64,000 nt of DNA from Aquanectria penicillioides (taxonomy: Eukaryota > Ascomycota > Sordariomycetes > Hypocreales > Nectriaceae): contig PYIU01000001.1 in assembly GCA_003415625.1 (NCBI GenBank), forward strand, positions 6,202,210 through 6,266,209. The letters are read 5' to 3'. Shown piece by piece: positions 51,701 to 63,485 of this stretch. The first letter of the stretch is position 1, and each line of letters begins with the position of its first letter. Both the position numbers and the translations under genes were made by a program. The notes under the pieces are model-generated. The model did not search any database and had not been told where the DNA came from. It saw only the letters and a program-made list of their open reading frames with translations.

Positions 51701-54599
51701 CAGGTCAGGAACCAGAGCGGGCTTCAAGGCGACCCAGAAACGAGACGCAAGTGGCCGAGAGAGATTGCAAGCCTCCAACGAGCTCCCAACAAGCCCGAGT
51801 TGATGACCTCGGGGGAGCGACCGGTTCGTCCATCCCTTCCCTAAACGGTTGGCACCTACCCCTGGTCGTGCGTCAACTAAGCTGCGCCTTCTCTGTAGTC
51901 TTCTAACTCGTGCCCAACTGCTTGAATTTCCAAGGTTCCCAACTCGCAGCTCGGCGTCATTGACATAGGCCCTACCCCGAGGTAGCTCCCCCGAGGAAGG
52001 TACGTATCGCGCTTGCGAACTTGATGCTGACATGGAATATCATGACAACCACCAGTCAGACCTCTTCCTTCCTCCCGAACAATGCATTCGTGCCGACCTA
52101 CCTATCTACCTTACCTACAGGTAGTATGCTTTCCAAGTTCCCCTCAATAGATGGGACCTTGGAGCAGAGCAGGTGAGGTGCGTGCGTACATGGTACACAG
52201 TACATACAGCACTTTTCGTGTGCGTTGCGCAAATGCATACGCCCTACCTAGGTACCTCTTGCTTACCTAGGTACTTACCGATGTAGGTAGGTGGGTAGGT
52301 AGGCAGGCAGGTAGGGAGGTAGGGAGGTTCCATCCCCAATCTTCAAACTTCAACTTGTACACCATCTTATCCCTTCCAGAAATAGTATCCTTCATCTCCG
52401 TTGGAAACCATCCTGGCAATTTCCAGAGCCTCGCGATGTCGCCTCCGCTCCAACGGCGTGGCCTGTTGGCTTCGGCCGCGGTGGGCGCCACCCATGGCAT
52501 GGGCATTTGCCCACCTCGTCCCCTACCGTTACATTTTGCGCTCCAATAGCATGACGAACCCCAAGAACCAACACACCAGCTCGCCGCCCATTGCCCCGCG
52601 GCCGCAAGTCGCAGCCACCGCGACGAGGAGCTCAAACGGCTCCCCTCAGTTTCCAAGGGTTCCGGACCCCAGGGCCTGAAGACGCAATCAGAACCGACGT
52701 AACGTCGAGCCGGCACTTGAGCATCGCTTACTGAGGAATCGGGATGAGCATCCCTTGACGTAGGAGTGAGTTATGCGAGGTGCATCCTGTCTGCGGCCTG
52801 CGAGTGCGACAGACCCGACAGCCCCGACCGCGACTACGGCACCGCCATCCCATCTTGACCCTCCATCCAAAGGCAAAGGGGAGGAGCCCATGGGCATGAC
52901 ACTCGCCCACCGGAACCCTTCCAGTGTGGCGCCGAGACATGAAAACGGGGGCCGGGCCGAATCCCCACTCGCCCGCATACACAACCCTTCTCCAGAGAAT
53001 CCTAGTTCATAACACCAATCCAACCCAAGTTGGGCCGTCATCGACCATCATTGACCATCATTACCTGCTCAACCCATTTCTCGACGCCCGCACCGTCTCT
53101 TCTCGACTTTTTGCTGCAACCACTGCCCAAAGCAAATGGCATTCCCCGAGGGTCATGTTACCCTCCCTCTCTCCAGCCTCCACCACGTGGCTCCAGCCTG
53201 AACGGTCTCTCTCAGCCCTGGCGAGCTGCTCGACAGTGTAGTACTTTATGCAGCCTCCCCCGCCATGTTCATCACGGGGAACCAGACTTTGGGCAGACGA
53301 CCCAACGCAGCTTCCTACTTCCCCGCCCCTTGGCATTGCATAGCATGGGTATTAGCTTGCAGTCTCATGTCACACAGAGTTTCCGTGCACGGTCAGTCTC
53401 TGTTTTGGACCAAGTAGTAGCCAACTCGGCCGAGTCCTCGACGTTTTAGGAAGCTTCCGATGAATGCCTCGGAATGACCCCGATTACATCCCTCGGTACT
53501 TGTCCAGAGTCAGTGATAACCCGACGGAATAATAAACTACACCACCTTGCATCTTGATCATATGAAAATGATTGATGGTTTCAGTTGTAATGCCAAGGCC
53601 GTGAAGGCAGGAGGGCTTGCGAGCTCGATAAGGTCTCTACGAAATAAAACATGATGCGTTATTACTAAGGAGAAATTTTGACAACCATGAGGCCTCCGTA
53701 TCTACAACGTAAGAAGAGGATTGTCGCAAATTGGCCCCCGATGAGGCAGGTCTAGGCAACCTTAGGATGATCGTTTGATGTCAATTGAGACTAACCACAA
53801 TGATTTCTTTGTCAGAGGAATATCATTGTCCACCCAAGGACGGCACCAGTTTATTGTCAAACGTAGATGGGTAGGTATCCTTAATAGTAAATTTGCTATG
53901 AATTGGACCGTAAGATGCCAACGCTCTCTTCTGAGTCTTTTGCTTCTTGTCCTCCCTACACCCATAATTGCAGATTTACACAATTTCTTTAGAATGATGT
54001 TACACCGTCAAGGCCCAGAGCATTAATCCCTCGTCAACGAAGTGAGTCGAAAACTCACGTGTTTTTTCTCGGCTTGCTACTGCGGACGACCATGGATTGA
54101 AATAGCACGTATTTCTCATCCACCTAGGCGAAACAAGCCATCCAACTGCGCCGTAGATGTCGGCTGCAGGATGCCCAACCGTTGATCGAACAAGTTGCAT
54201 AGTCTAGGATAGTCCATGAGCCTAGACTCGATCATGTCACTTCAATGTCCGTTCCTTGCAGGGTCCTCCCGCAAAATAATTCTCCACCAACCACAGTCTC
54301 GATATGAATGGCAACAGGAGGGCAATGAAAAATTAAACTTGATCTATATGTGAGATGTGATTCAAATATCCGAAGCGATTAAATGCAGTAGTTCTCCTTG
54401 CACTCCGCGGCTGGCAACTCATCGATGGGGTATTCCGCTCTTACTTCGCATTTCAATCTCACCGGCCAATCCAAACGCCATCTCACCCAGTCCTCAAACT
54501 CCTACTCTAGATCCAGGTCTAGACCCCGGTCATTAGCCAACATGATATGATATGTACATCAATACAAAGAAAAAATTGACTTTTTCATTGCCATAACTC
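48746..54599. other. Long gene-poor region upstream of xlnR
   Basis: 5.9 kb without a supported gene, between the xlnR start and the 3' end of the NIT-4-like gene. The left part must contain the xlnR promoter and leader. It includes TACCTAGGTA at 52245-52254 and 52264-52273 with GTAGG-rich repeats to 52330. A 62-codon frame at 50570-50758 (MDPGLFWGTWGIEMSEIG) has no recognisable domain. The rest is low in long open frames on both strands, so no hidden gene is obvious. Confidence 0.5.
52245..52330. repeat. TACCTAGGTA palindromes with a GTAG(G)-rich tail
   Basis: Two perfect ten-base palindromes 9 bp apart, followed by repeated GTAGGTAGG and GGCAGGCAG units. The same palindrome recurs elsewhere in intergenic DNA of this window. 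Confidence 0.7.
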
Positions 54600-57241
54600 T
54601 TAATCCAACCCGGGCAGCCAGCCCCCTCCTGTGAGCGATGCGCCGAGTCCGTCGAAAGCGGCTAGGGGATCATTGGCTTCTGCTGACATGCTGACATTGG
54701 TATCCGTATTATTTGTGCTTGGTGTGTCGCCATTAGATCCCTCGCCAAACATGAAGACGGGGGCGTCCTGTCCACCGTTTGCCAACTGCCAGCTCTCGAA
54801 GCTCTGGTGCCATCTGGCACTGTCGTTAAGAAACCATTCTTGGCCGTCCATTCGCATCGACCTCCTGGATGAGCTTCTCCCGCTTCTAGTTGCTTGGATT
54901 CCTGGATTAGATGCAATGCTGCCCGGATTGACTTGTGCAAAGGAAGGTTGGTATGAGGCCATGGGAGCCGTTGAAGGAGCGGAGCTCCAACCGGCCATGG
55001 ATTCAGATCCAAAAGCCATGCCTGTTTGTTGAACAAGGGGCACAGATGTCGGAGTGCCTCCCGTTAGAGGATTCACAGATGTTGGTGGTTGCATGGGTCG
55101 GGAGAGTTGTGTTTGGGTGTATTGTGACAAGGGACTATAATCCCCGCCTGCTTGAAGACCGCAACTGACATCCGAACCTGGCGATGACCCAGTATTTGAG
55201 TGAGGAGAAGGCACGTCAGATGTGCTATAGGTCCCATACTTCTCATCTGCCCGCTGGAGAACAAAAGCAGCGTCCTCGGGCAGCTCGCATTTCCATTTCC
55301 GAGCCAGAACACTAATAATACTGAGAGTTCGCCTAGCACATAGCCAGTCCTCAGCTATTTCTTCAAGATGCTTAACTCCATGAGTGATGTCTCGTCTAGC
55401 CGTCTTCTCGGGGAGATTAAGCAAGTGAATAGTACAAGCGCTGTGCACCATGTAGACAGCAATATTGCAAATCTGGCGCAGGTTCCACAGCTTTTTGTAG
55501 AGACGCAACAGCTTGGAGATAGCTCCAGCATTCGCTGTGCAGATGCGGCGCGGGGAAACATGCGGTGGGAGAGGAGAAGTCGCAGGTGTATACTTTAGAA
55601 ATGGTCGGAAAAGATGAATATACTGAAGATGAAAGAACATGCTACCCTTTGTCAGCTACAACATCAACACATCGCGGTTTGCATTACTTACTGCATGAGG
55701 AGAACATTGGGTAGCTGGCCCTCTTTAGGCTCAAGCTCCTTGGGAAGTTCTTTTCGCCACTCCTCTAGTCGACGATGCAATTCACTGAGTTTCTTCAGCT
55801 CAACACTCTTGCCACTAGAGCGGCCAATTGTGCTAGGATGGTAGAAGAAAGCCAACAAGTCGCTGCTAATCTCACACAGCTTAGACAGCTGGAGGGCAAT
55901 AGCACGGATTCTTGACGGCTGGATAGAAGACTGATCGAAACCATTGTCGGTATAGGGTGACCAAGGCTGGGCATCCTCATCGGGGAAAACCTCAACTTTG
56001 GAAACGTTGAACGAGTTCTTCGGTATTTGAGGCAATCTTCCCAAATAATTGGACCAGCATTTGTCGAATAGATAACAGCCCCAGAATGTGATTCGCCTTG
56101 CATCGATCTCGTAATCACTCATCCGTTCCTTGTCGAGTTCTCCAACGTCGAGATTTAGCCCGATATCCTCAGCCATGCGAAAGCTCATGCCACTGTATAC
56201 CCAACCTTTGGCTTCTCGAGCGCAACCCGCCTCTCGTACTGACATAAGGGCTAGCGCTTGAACAGTGACGAGACGTGGCTTCTCATACTCATCGTTTTCA
56301 ACGATGAGGCGTTTTGCCTCTGCGAAAAAATGGTCACCCTTGGTCCGGCTGTCTCCCGGGGTTCCGTACGCGCCAGCGGTACTCGTGAAATGGCATCCAA
56401 GAGCAAGAATGGCATTTACGAGCAAAGACGAACAGTAGGTGGTGCCCCGTCCAACTGCAGCCTTACCCTTCATGAAGTCTCGGAAGAACATGGTCTTGGA
56501 TAGCGTGGTGAAATAGGGATAGTGCCAGTTGAAGTACATGTTCATTAGGTGCGTAATGAGTTGTTTGTCCTTGGTAACTTGGGTCCAAGTCGTGATTGGG
56601 TCTTCGCCCAAAGCCAAGTTATCGAGGTCAGGCTCACCATCGCCCTCGTGGTGAGGGTCACCAAGGTAAATGAGATGAGAGGTTCCGCCAATGAACCGTA
56701 CAGAGCCATTTTCGAGTCTCAGCTCACCCATTTTTCGAGCCAAGTCTCTCTCGCCTTCCTCGGGTTGAGTGTTTGAGTCTTGATCATCAGCTTGATCGAG
56801 ATTTCGTGACTCTTCGGCTTCCCTTTCCTGCTGTTGCTTCAAGATTTGCTCCGCAACTGCATCCAGGCTGTTGCATGTCCGGATTTGCCTCACAACTTCG
56901 GTAACATCATCTTCATCCGCGTTGAGAATAGCTTCGATAAGGATCTGCAAGGTTGAGTTCCGGGCCTTCATGCTGTCGACCTTTTCTCGATAGACGCCCT
57001 TGCGCCGGTGGTCCGAGTTAGGATCATAAACGCACTCGGTGCCGTATACACTGGAGCATGCAGCGCAGCTAGGCACGGCGCCGTCACACTTTGACTTTCG
57101 TTTCCGACAAGCGATGCAGGCGGTGCTAACACAACGTCGTTTCCCACCAGCGGGGTCGGCTCCTCTGCGAGACTTCTTCTTGGTGTTGGCGGACGCGGAG
57201 GAGCCGGGGAGCATTGGGGCGGCGGGATGAGCCACCTCCAT
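54600..57241 (-). CDS. nit-4: NIT-4/NirA-like Zn2Cys6 regulator of nitrate assimilation
   Basis: In Neurospora and Aspergillus the NIT-4/NirA protein activates nitrate and nitrite reductase genes with the GATA factor NIT-2/AreA. Two exons, 57241-55692 and 55641-54600 (50 bp intron, GTAAGT..TAG), give 863 residues; the join restores LLM-H-MFFHLQYIHLFRPF. The zinc cluster is residues 42-70 (CIACRKRKSKCDGAVPSCAA), spacing C-x2-C-x6-C-x6-C-x2-C-x7-C. Next come the conserved block YDPNSDHRRKGVYREK and a coiled linker, then the fungal_trans domain (HYPYFTTLSKTMFFRDF, AREAKGWVYSGMSFRMAEDI, WGCYLFDKCWSNYLGRLPQ). The C-terminal 250 residues are Ser/Gln/Asn-rich and end in an acidic region, a likely activation domain. 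The family assignment rests on remembered similarity and no nitrate genes adjoin, so orthology is probable, not proven. Confidence 0.8.
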
Positions 57242-58752
57242 GGTCTAGTCCCAGGGCCGATGCAAGGTTTGAAGGCGAGAGAAGCGTTACGGGTTGTGAA
57301 TTGAGCCTGGAAAGATGGTCCGACGCGATCCTGGGGACTCGGGAGATGGCCAGGTCCACCGGGGAAAACTGTGGGGGGGACAGAAATGGGGTCCAGGAAA
57401 TGTCAGAACCGGAATTATCCAGCTAGTAGGCCAGACGAGGATGAATCTACGGCAGTAGGATGGTGTGGGATCACGGAAGATGCGGCCTTTTGGATAGTCG
57501 TCGAGTTAATTCGTCCAGGGCCAAAGTGCTTGGTAATCAGACACACTGGGGTGGGCGAGACTGGGAGGCTCGCACAGCCTTGGGTGTGTTGAGACGAGGG
57601 CCTTTGCAAAAAGCGAAGCAGAGGGCGAAGGAGAATGTGAAGGCGAAGGCGAGGGCGAAAGCGCAGAGTAACGCGACGATAAATCCTGAGACCGAAGTGT
57701 GGCGAGGGCAAAGATGAGAAAGGGAGGAACTATGGGGGAGAGCCGACCGAGGGTGTTGTAATATGCAGCAAGTCACTGGGTGATGGATGGGCTTTGGCAC
57801 ACCGGGTGAGTGAGGAAGTGGGTGAGTGTCGACTTCTTAGTGAGCGGGTGGAGGGGGCAGCAAGCGTTTTTTTTTTTTTTATTGCCAGGGAAGGAGGGGC
57901 TCAGGGTCTCCGCCTCTGTGACACTGAGTCAATTATAGATAGCCTACCAAACCTCATCCTTCAGCATAAGCATGACAGTTTTCTCAAACAAGCGAGGGAA
58001 CAGAATGAACAAAAAGAAAAGAAAAAGGGCCCCCATGTTGTTATCTTTCCCCCCCGCAAATCGGGCACAGCATTGAGATCCGTTCCACCTCAGCGAATCG
58101 ATCACTGCATTTCCGGCCAAGGATGCGGCTCGCTCCCTAGCGTATTGGGTGTTGATAAGACCGCGATTCCACATGATAAGCTCGCATCCAAGCCTCAGAT
58201 TGGCTCCTTGGAACAACCTCAGCAAATCACGCCGGCAGATGACAGCCATTGATCTCCAGAGCACACGCCGAGCTCATTTCAACGCGCGACATGGGCCTGG
58301 TGGCGTGTGGGGGATTCCGCCCGGCTTCACGAGCACCACGGCGTCGGATCCTACGCACATAAATGAGGCTACACATTGTCACGGAGTGACGGAGTCAGGG
58401 AGCGACGCAGCGATCAACTGCCACGCTACGCAGGGAGGTGGGGGCTGGGCCCTCTCCATGGAGGCCAGTTTACTCCCTATTTCCCCTCAACGCTACCTTA
58501 CGTGGCCATGACAGCCCCGTCTTCGTCCTTTACAGCCCAATCGAGCTTGTGAACATCTCCATTTGGCAGCCAAATCGCCCACCACGCAGCCGCTGTTGCT
58601 TATCCCCCGCTCCCGTGCGGCCGCCACACCTCAGCTGAGGAGAGTAACTTACTCAGTCACATATCTTGCCATCGAATTTTCCCAACGAGCGGCGGTACCG
58701 CAAATTTTGTGCTACTTCGCGCTGGCTTGAAACTTTAATTGGCTTTTAAAAA
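57242..58752. other. Intergenic region upstream of the NIT-4-like gene
   Basis: 1.5 kb with no supported gene. The left part holds the NIT-4-like promoter. A GCGAAGGC-type imperfect repeat lies at about 57610-57665. The right part precedes the broken NACHT gene and is AT-richer. Confidence 0.45.
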
Positions 58753-61143
58753 ATGGCCGAAGCCGCAGTGTGTATTACCGAGGTCGTCAAACTCCTCTAT
58801 ACCTACATCCACGGCGTCAAGGAAACAAAGATGACATTCACAAGTTGACACAAGAACTTTTTGCCTTGGAGGGGGCCCTGGAGCATTTTTATCTTCATGG
58901 GAGGACAGAAATCGACAAGGCCGTGGAGCTCCAAGTCGACAATATGCTGGAGATGACCAATGAGACTTTGGGGAGCTTTCAGCGGCGCATTGGGAAACCG
59001 CATTCATCGAGATTAAGCCTAGCTACCAACAGTCTAGTGTGACCTTTTCGAAGTGGTGAAATTCAAAAACATGTCGACACCATCGAAAGAGCCAAGACAT
59101 GGTTCGTCATGGTTATCGTAAAAGATGTGAGCGAAACCACATTGGCGGTTTACAATGAGGTGAAAGCGCTCGTCAACATAATCCACCAAGACATGATTGA
59201 CAAGCAAACCACCAAGATGATCAAAGAGAAAGATGGTCTCTTAGTTGGTTGGCCCCGTTTAATGCTGAAGAAATACTAAATGAAGCCTATTCCAGCAAAA
59301 TCCCCGGCACCATTTGTTGCATGATGGATGACGCCTTCCCCACTTGGCTCGGGAATGCTGACAGCAAAAATCCTCTTGCATAGATAACTAGAAAATGTGA
59401 GAATTCTGAGTATATATTTCTCCCTTGGCTGACAGATTTAGCTGGCTCTGGAAAGACGGTTCTATTGTAAGAAGTTTATTCTCTGCAGCCTTCGCCTTTT
59501 CTAATCACAATGCTGAAATCAGTTCCGCAATAGTCGATGAGCTCCAAAGACTATACTCGGAAGATTCTTCAACAAGTTCCAACTTGGGTTACCCTTGCTG
59601 CTCTCTTGATGATGCGGCTTCGCAACAGATTCCCAACATATTTGGTTCCATCCTGGCGCAGACTGGCGGCTCTCAACCAGATATCCTCCAGCATATTACG
59701 CCATACAAACGAGACACTTCTTCACTGGTTCCTCAAAACAATTTAACCATTCCTCAAATCGAAGAAATTTTTGCCCACATTTTGGAGTCTTACGGGAGGT
59801 TCTACATCCTCATCGATGCACTGAACGAAACGTCGCATGAGCAAGATCAGGTCCAAGCACTTGTTCATCTATGCGAGCAACATTCGCAGATTGGCCTCCT
59901 AGTCACTTGTACACGAGAGCCACTAATTAATTTACCTATAGTCAGAGAATTAGGCAGGAATATCCACGCTGTAAATGATGATATCGAAGGGTATGTTGTG
60001 CATCGGTTTGCACCAGAGTCATCTTTCCGTATCCTCAGTCCCAAAAATCAAGGCCGAAATTCACGAAAAGATTGCGAAAGGGGCCGACGGGATGTGAGAA
60101 ATCTTAACATAGCCCCATGTATTCTTCTTTTACTGACGTAGTGAAAGGTTTCGATGGGCAAAATTGCGCATGGACCACCTAATCGTCCTACGCACTGGGC
60201 GAGACGTGAAGGGCGCTCTTCAAGACATGCCCACGACTCTCAACGAGACATATGTTGGTATCCTCGCCCGTGTTCAAGACCATGATCGAGAAATTGCCCG
60301 CGAAGCATTGCTATAGCTGTGCTTCTCTCTAAGGCCTCTGGCACTGGAAGAGCTTGCCGAAGCTGTTGTACTCCGCGAGTCTGACACAAACATTGATGAT
60401 GATTGCCGTCTCACAAACCCGATTATCATAACTAGTTGACATATGTCGCGATTTAGTCGTTCGGAACCATCCATTCGTAACGCTTGCTCATGACTCAATT
60501 AGAACCTTCCTCACTTCGTCTCACATTCTCAACACGTCTGCGGCTTTTTTTGCCCTTGATCCAGATGCGGCTCACTCTCGCATTCTGCGCAAGTCTCTTT
60601 GCTGTCTCCGTCTCAATGAGTTTTCATCTGGCCCCGCCTCAGATGTCAAGGCTTTCTACGAACACAGAATATTGTATCCGCTCAGCTGCTACGTTACTAC
60701 CTGCTGGCCCAGCCACTCCGAGCGATACCAGCTCAGCTCAAACGATGAGTCCCTTGTTCTAGCGTTCTTCGAGACGAAAAAGCTTCCTAATGGATCAAGT
60801 TTCGACTCTTGGGTACAGTTGCTCTTAGAAACTCAATTCCTGGAGCCCATTCAGCGTACTGAGCCGCTGTACTACGCAGCATCTTTCAACATGCTTTCGA
60901 TCCTTAAAACCCTCCTACGGCCTGATCTAGCCGTTGATTTGACCCGGCCCGGAGGGCGAGTTGGCTCATCACCCTTATTCACAGCTGTTTGGAGGGGCAA
61001 CGTCGAAGCCGCAAAACTTCTCGTTGCTGCTGGTTCTGCATCTAGCGGATAGTGATGATTTGAGACACCCAATAACAAGCTACGAATTGGCACAACAACT
61101 GCAGTTGGAGGAAGTGTTGCGAGCAGTAGCGGGAACCCCTTAA
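58753..61143 (+). pseudogene. Broken NACHT/ankyrin NLR-like gene
   Basis: Remnant of a fungal STAND NTPase of the NACHT-ankyrin type, proteins linked to self/non-self recognition and programmed cell death. Recognisable pieces in order: N-terminal helical domain (MAEAAVCITEVVKLLYTYIH, then DDIHKLTQELFALEGALEHF), a Walker A (SGSGKTVL near 59445), the Walker-B-like FYILIDALNETSHEQDQ, a post-NACHT helix (FRWAKLRMDHL), LNETYVGILARVQDHDREIA, and one or two ankyrin units (SSPLFTAVWRGNVEAAKLLV). Breaks: frameshifts near 58820, 59235, 59465, 60030, 60430 and 61045, and stops at 59040 and 60314, both where Trp is expected (TGG to TGA and TGG to TAG). Two introns still look intact, 59397-59441 and 60094-60147. 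The end LEEVLRAVAGTP is the likely native C-terminus. The ankyrin array is short compared with living members. Confidence 0.82.
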
Positions 61144-61435
61144 AGGAATTGAAAATAGAATATAAACCCGCCCACAGCAAGGAATGGCCAACAAGCACCT
61201 CACTCAATATGGCGACTTATACGAATGCCATTAGTTTGCATCGTTTCAGTCCAATCGAATGCACGATTTTGCTTTAACAGTGGTGATACAAGGTACATCC
61301 GGCTGTCTACCGTACACTCTAAAAGATGGTATATTACACAGGCAGGACGAGTCTACCCACAGCCAGAATCTCTCTTCGCTATCGCGTCCCGCACTTCACT
61401 CCCGTCCAGGATTGCACAGTTTTCTTTTTGAGAAC

Positions 61436-63136
61436 TCAACCACGTCCAAGGTACCAGTTGTGGGCCAGCTGGTTAGTCAGGTAGCCAAATGGCGTAGGAA
61501 CCTCGGCCATACCCTTGCGAGCCACGGGGTGACGGAGGTAGACAGCGGCACAAATGTTAGGGTTGACCTCAAGGTAGCGAGGAACGAAGGCAAAGGCCGA
61601 CATGAAGGGTCGGGGTCGCCAGGGGGTTGCGTAGGGTTTCGACTCATCGATGGGATTCTCCTCGTCGGCCTTAAGGGCAAGGGCCAAACGACGGACTTCC
61701 TCATTGGTCAACTCAGTGTTAGACAAGATGCGATGAGCCCAGGCACGATCACTCTCGCTCTTTAGGCCCTCTAGGCCCTTATCCAAGACACGTGCCTGGA
61801 ACTCCTTCTTCTTTGTCTGGCGCTCTGCGCGGGTCTTCTTCTCCTCCTCAGTCTCCTCCTTGGGCTCGGCACTTTCAGTCTCAGGGGCAGGGTCAGCCTT
61901 TTTGAAGGCGGGGAGAGACTGCAAGTTACCCATTTGCTCACGGAGCTTGCCAATAAGTTCGTTTGAAGACACCTTCGAGCCCTCGGGGAGCGAAAGGAAA
62001 CGCTGCGCGGAGTCACGGAACAAACGCAACTCCTTCTTCTGCTTAGCTGAGAGGTGCTTCACATCGCCCTGGAGAATCTCACGGGCGCTCCTGCGAAGGC
62101 GCCGAAGACGACCAGTCTGGAGGTAAAGCTCATCCTCGGCGCTGAGTTCCACGGCCGCATCGGCAGCCTCACCATCTTCACCCTCAGCAGCTTCTCCGTC
62201 AGCAGGCTTAGCCTTCTTGCTTCGAAGTCGCTCAACGGCATCATCCTCAAGCTTTCTTCGGCCTTTAATGCTCTGCTCAAGAGGCGCATTCGCCTTCTGG
62301 GGCTTCTGAACACCAGTACCGTAAAGGACCTTTTCGATATCAACTTGGAACATGTCACCGGGGTTGAGCTGATACGATGGGTGGATCATCTGTTTGGGGT
62401 TAGCAAGACAATAAAACCAACGTCAAATGCTCTCAATTCTCAAGGAACCATACCTTCTTGCCATTGACCTTCACGGCTCCGTGAATGACGAACTGGCGAG
62501 CCTGGCGCACACTGCTGGCGAACAAAGCACGGAAAACAGCGGTGTCAAGTCTTCGCTCAAGGGGAGCAAAGGTCATTTGCATATACGGAGTCATATCTCC
62601 GAAATGCTCAGACAACATCGTGTTGACATCTCCAAACCCGGCGACTCGCTGGCCTGGGTGGGACGGGTTTCGTTTGTTGCTGCTGGCCTTGGGCACTCGC
62701 GAATACGTCTCAGCTGACAAGTCCAGGGTGCTAAGACCAGACCCACGACCGGCAGCTTGTTCAGATCCATCATTTGCCGCAAGGTACTCGGGGGGCATAT
62801 CGACAGCGGAGTTGAGGCGTCGTGAGAACATGCGCACCCACTTCTTCTCGGGGATGTGCTCGCCGTGGTAGGATCGGGTTTTCGACTTGGCGGCCCATTT
62901 CTGCTGGAAAAAGGTGGCTCGGCCATTGACGAGAGGCTCTCGAGCGGCCGCACGAGCGATATTATAGAGGTTGAATTTGTTCCATGATTGCCTCAGTTTC
63001 TGTGTTGATTCTTGTCAGCCGATTGGGATTCCGGGTGGCGATATGCTAGAGGAAGCTAAAAAAAAAACGTCATGAACAAAAAGGATTCAATACTTACTGG
63101 GCGAGTAAGACTGTAGAATCTCCAGGGCTTGCGCAT
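61436..63136 (-). CDS. NAM9: Mitochondrial small-subunit ribosomal protein uS4m
   Basis: S4-family protein of the mitochondrial small ribosomal subunit, binding 15S-type rRNA early in assembly. Three exons, 63136-63098, 62999-62454 and 62389-61436 (introns 98 and 64 bp), give 512 residues. Exon 1 encodes 13 residues, [13 protein letters not shown], then exon 2 [20 protein letters not shown]. The S4 RNA-binding domain is at about 162-195 ([20 protein letters not shown], then [14 protein letters not shown]), and continues over the second join with [17 protein letters not shown]. Exon 3 adds a fungal extension rich in Lys, Glu and Ala and a conserved tail ([20 protein letters not shown]). The length matches the fungal family, which is longer than bacterial S4. 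Divergent from the gene at the right edge. Confidence 0.93.
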
Positions 63137-63485
63137 CTTGACGAATTGAGGCCCGCGATACTGGAAACTGGGCACGTCGTGATGAGCTTGAAGAGCCAAT
63201 TTTTTGGTCCCGAGTCGAGCTGGGCCAACGGATTATCCCGGCGGTCCGACCACACCAAGATTCGTCCATTTTTGGAAGCAGTTGGCTGCTGACCTAATCA
63301 AGCAGGGATCTGACCAGAATAAGTGGGACCGCAAATCGAGACGCGACTCAATTAAACAGACGCGTCGCGGGCCACGGGATGTCTCATACCCTCCTTGTCC
63401 GTGGGGAGAAACCAAATCAACAAGTTACGAAATCTTTCACAACCAGGAAAATCGTGTAGATTCTCACGGTTTTCCATTTTCGAAA
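63137..63485. promoter_or_regulatory. Bidirectional upstream region of uS4m and the right-edge gene
   Basis: 349 bp between two divergent start codons. Both promoters must lie here. No defensible factor site seen. Confidence 0.45.
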
